Made by a program: the position numbers and the translations under genes. From Bacillus subtilis subsp. subtilis (GTDB taxonomy: Bacteria; Pseudomonadota; Gammaproteobacteria; Xanthomonadales; Xanthomonadaceae): a DNA stretch of 45,146 nt. The notes beneath the pieces are model-generated. The model made no database searches and was not told the origin of the DNA. It was given only the letters and a program-made list of their open reading frames with translations. Shown piece by piece: positions 43,140-45,146 of the stretch. The stretch spans positions 1-45,146 of the forward strand of contig JAHREJ010000037.1 of assembly GCA_021733645.1 (NCBI GenBank), read 5' to 3'. Within the stretch, counting starts at the first letter, position 1. Every line of letters starts with the position of its first letter.

Positions 43140-44024
43140 ATGTACATGCCCCCCTACTTTGGCCGTTTCGCGCCCTCACCCACCGGCCCCCTGCACCCCG
43201 GCTCGCTGCTGGCCGCGCTGGGCAGCTGGCTGCTGGCCCGCCACGCCGGCGGCCACTGGCGGGTGCGGGTGGAAGACGTGGACCCGCCGCGCACCGTCCC
43301 CGGCGCAGTGGGCCAGCAGTTGGCCACCCTGGCCGCTTTCGGGCTGCACAGCGACGGCCCCATCGTCCACCAGAGCCAGCGCGAGGCCGTTTACCGACCC
43401 GCACTGGAGCGCCTGCTGGATGAGGGCACGGCGTTTGCCTGCCACTGCAGCCGCAGCGAACTGGCCGACCAGCACGGCATCCACCATCACTGCGTCTCAC
43501 GCCACCAGCGCGCGCAACCGGCCATCCGTCTGCGGGTGCCCCCCGGCAGCCGGGCAGCCTTCCATGACGGCCTGCGCGGCCCGGTCGAACAGGATGTCCA
43601 CGCCGCCGTCGGCGATTTCGTGCTGCGCCGCGCCGACGGCTACTGGGCCTACCAGCTGGCCGTGGTGGTGGACGACGGCGACCAGGGCATCACCCACGTC
43701 GTGCGCGGCGCCGACCTGCTGGACTCCACCCCGCGCCAGATCCTGCTGCAGCGCGCACTCGGCCTGCCCACCCCGGCTTACCTGCACCTGCCCCTGCTGC
43801 TCGACGCGCATGGCCGCAAGCTGTCCAAGTCCGAAGCCGCCCATCCGCTTGATCCTGCCCAACCGCTGCCCGCGCTGCGCCGGGCCTGGGCCTCACTCGG
43901 CCAGGATCCTGCCTGCCTGCACGCCGGCAGCAGCGTTGCCACCCTGCTTTCGCGCGCCTGCGCCGGCTTCGACCCCTCCCGATTGCCCACCCATGACATC
44001 GGCCACGGGCCAGCACCGGGCTGA
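43140..44024 (+). CDS. gluQ: Glutamyl-Q tRNA(Asp) synthetase
   Basis: This truncated GluRS paralogue attaches glutamate to queuosine in tRNA-Asp. The 294-aa protein has FAPSPTGPLHPGSLLAALGSW, the HIGH-like region. The zinc-site Cys and His residues lie in CHCSR...HHHC near 100-120, and RKLSKS near 220 is the KMSKS-like motif. It lacks the anticodon-binding domain of GluRS, as expected. ATG at 43140 or 43146 may be used. It is divergent from htpX; in many gammaproteobacteria it is near dksA, but here it is not. Confidence 0.94.
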   Translation: MYMPPYFGRFAPSPTGPLHPGSLLAALGSWLLARHAGGHWRVRVEDVDPPRTVPGAVGQQLATLAAFGLHSDGPIVHQSQREAVYRPALERLLDEGTAFACHCSRSELADQHGIHHHCVSRHQRAQPAIRLRVPPGSRAAFHDGLRGPVEQDVHAAVGDFVLRRADGYWAYQLAVVVDDGDQGITHVVRGADLLDSTPRQILLQRALGLPTPAYLHLPLLLDAHGRKLSKSEAAHPLDPAQPLPALRRAWASLGQDPACLHAGSSVATLLSRACAGFDPSRLPTHDIGHGPAPG

Positions 44025-44097
44025 CCGCCCATTTGCCACGGCGATGTTGCAGAATCCTCTTCCCCCTAGTTGGCCCCGCCTTTCGGAGTAGCAGCCC

Positions 44098-44838
44098 ATG
44101 ACATCTCGCGTCGCACTGGTCACCGGCGGTACCGGCGGCATCGGCACCGCCATCTGCCAACGCCTGGCCGACCAGGGCCATCGGGTCGCCACCAACTACC
44201 GCGATGAAGCCAAGGCCCGCGCGTGGCGCGATACGATGCTGGCCCGCGGCTGCGACGTGGCGATCTTTCCCGGCGATGTTTCCCACCCCGATACCGCCGA
44301 GGGCATGGTTCACGCCGTGGAGGCCGCGCTGGGCCCGATCGAGATCCTGATCAACAACGCCGGCATCACCCGCGATACCACCTTCCACCGCATGCGCGCG
44401 GACCAGTGGCACGACGTCATCAACACCAACCTCAACTCGGTGTTCAATGTGACCCGCCCGGTCATTGAAGGCATGCGCCGGCGCGGCTGGGGCCGCGTCA
44501 TCCAGATCAGTTCGATCAACGGCCTCAAGGGCCAGTATGGCCAGGCCAACTATGCCGCCGCCAAGGCCGGCATGCACGGCTTCACCATTTCGCTGGCCCG
44601 TGAAAACGCCGGCTTCGGCATCACCGTCAACACCATTTCTCCCGGCTACGTGGCCACTGACATGGTGATGGCCGTACCCGATGAGGTGCGCGCCAAGATC
44701 ATCGCCGACATCCCCACCGGCCGCCTCGGCAAGCCCGAGGAAATCGCCTATGCGGTGGCATTCCTGGTCAATGAGGAAGCCTCGTGGATCACCGGCTCCA
44801 ACCTGGACATCAACGGCGGCCACCACATGGGCTGGTAG
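44098..44838 (+). CDS. phaB: Acetoacetyl-CoA reductase
   Basis: This short-chain dehydrogenase reduces acetoacetyl-CoA to 3-hydroxybutyryl-CoA for polyhydroxyalkanoate synthesis. The 246-aa protein has GGTGGIG (10-16), NNAG (86-89) and the catalytic Ser138/139, Tyr152 and Lys156. It also has the PhaB-specific FHRMRADQWHDVINTNLNSVFNVT and GQYGQANY segments. The phaR gene downstream supports the assignment over FabG. Confidence 0.92.
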   Translation: MTSRVALVTGGTGGIGTAICQRLADQGHRVATNYRDEAKARAWRDTMLARGCDVAIFPGDVSHPDTAEGMVHAVEAALGPIEILINNAGITRDTTFHRMRADQWHDVINTNLNSVFNVTRPVIEGMRRRGWGRVIQISSINGLKGQYGQANYAAAKAGMHGFTISLARENAGFGITVNTISPGYVATDMVMAVPDEVRAKIIADIPTGRLGKPEEIAYAVAFLVNEEASWITGSNLDINGGHHMGW

Positions 44839-45066
44839 CAGCGCGCGCCGGCCGGCGTCCGCGGCGCGCAGCGGTTCCGGGAAAACGTTTGCAGGCACGC
44901 GTGCATGGCTCTGCAGCATGCCCGCCTTCCATGCTGCACCCCGCGCAGATCCATGCTGCGCAACATGAATCGACCGGGATACCCCGCCGCATGGGCCTTC
45001 CGGCGGTTGCATCGGCTGCTGCACTGCGCCATGCTGCGCGCCTACTGTGTGATGAGTGACCGTTTC
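44839..45066 (+). other. phaB-phaR intergenic region with CATGCTGC repeats
   Basis: A hairpin GCAGCATG...CATGCTGC (44913-44937) follows phaB. The motif CCATGCTGC occurs three times (44929-44937, 44952-44960, 45030-45038). A TGC-rich run (ttgcatcggctgctgcactgc, split around 45007-45027) precedes phaR. PhaR repressors bind TGC-rich sites, so autoregulation is possible. No gene is seen here. Confidence 0.45.
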
Positions 45067-45146
45067 ATGGCTGCGAACCGCATTATCAAGAAGTACCCGA
45101 ACCGCCGGCTCTACGACACCGAGATTTCCAGTTACATAACCATCGA
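45067..45146 (+). CDS. phaR: Polyhydroxyalkanoate synthesis repressor PhaR (partial)
   Basis: Only the first 26 codons are in the window; the gene runs off the end. The N-terminal segment RIIKKYPNRRLYDTEISSYI is the hallmark of the PHB/PHA accumulation regulator DNA-binding domain. PhaR represses phasin and its own gene until polymer granules titrate it. ATG at 45067 is preferred; 45052 is an in-frame alternative. Confidence 0.92.
   Translation, partial: MAANRIIKKYPNRRLYDTEISSYITI

Overview
This 45.1 kb window is a GC-rich chromosomal segment with no sign of plasmid or phage. It looks like a member of the Xanthomonas/Stenotrophomonas lineage (order Lysobacterales/Xanthomonadales), most likely Stenotrophomonas. 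The evidence is the N-acetylated arginine pathway (N-acetylornithine carbamoyltransferase, acetylcitrulline deacetylase, fused N-acetylglutamate synthase/kinase), about a dozen short GTAG-headed palindromes of the SMAG type known from S. maltophilia, and a perfect Clp/CRP box in front of a poly-N-acetylglucosamine operon.

Layout. 1-3.1 kb: cytochrome bd oxidase cydAB plus the unlisted 37-aa cydX, then tRNA-Pro(CGG) with its own promoter and terminator. 3.2-4.7 kb: a CynX/NimT-type MFS transporter with a structured leader. 4.9-10.6 kb: pgaABCD, a tightly packed operon for making, deacetylating and exporting PNAG. 10.6-11.3 kb: a pair of long palindromic composite repeats between convergent genes. 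11.3-22.6 kb, all on the minus strand: argF', argG, GNAT, argE', argAB, GNAT, argC, argH, YciI-like, proB, proA, preceded by a candidate arginine leader peptide and attenuator. 22.7-26.6 kb: a secreted hypothetical protein, then divergent cysS, sufE and an MFS exporter. 27.0-28.3 kb: a DksA homologue with a very long Lys/Ala/Pro tail and a degenerate zinc finger. 28.5-31.0 kb: yidD, pyrC and an M23 peptidase. 31.1-34.7 kb, minus strand: mtaD, ubiG, gph and a squalene/phytoene-synthase-like gene. 35.0-36.7 kb: efp and its modifying enzyme gene epmB, divergent. 36.7-39.7 kb: a PhnD-like periplasmic binding protein overlapping a membrane GGDEF-EAL protein. 39.8-41.5 kb: trmJ and suhB, divergent. 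41.5-42.2 kb: a second pair of composite repeats. 42.2-45.1 kb: htpX, gluQ, phaB and the start of phaR (cut by the window end).

How the parts connect. The arg/pro block encodes nearly all of the glutamate-to-arginine and glutamate-to-proline routes. The acetyl group stays on the intermediates through carbamoylation, so the carbamoyltransferase and deacetylase act in an order different from E. coli. The pga operon, its Clp box and the GGDEF-EAL protein point to c-di-GMP control of biofilm. Convergent gene ends are marked by strong hairpins, either simple terminators or the long composite repeats.

The two most unusual observations are (1) a leader peptide with an Arg-Ala-Arg-Arg run followed by mutually exclusive RNA pairings and a terminator just upstream of argF', which has the geometry of ribosome-mediated attenuation; and (2) two inverted pairs of a composite element (REP hairpin, degenerate 6-bp repeats, then a conserved core inside locus-specific 24-27 bp inverted arms).
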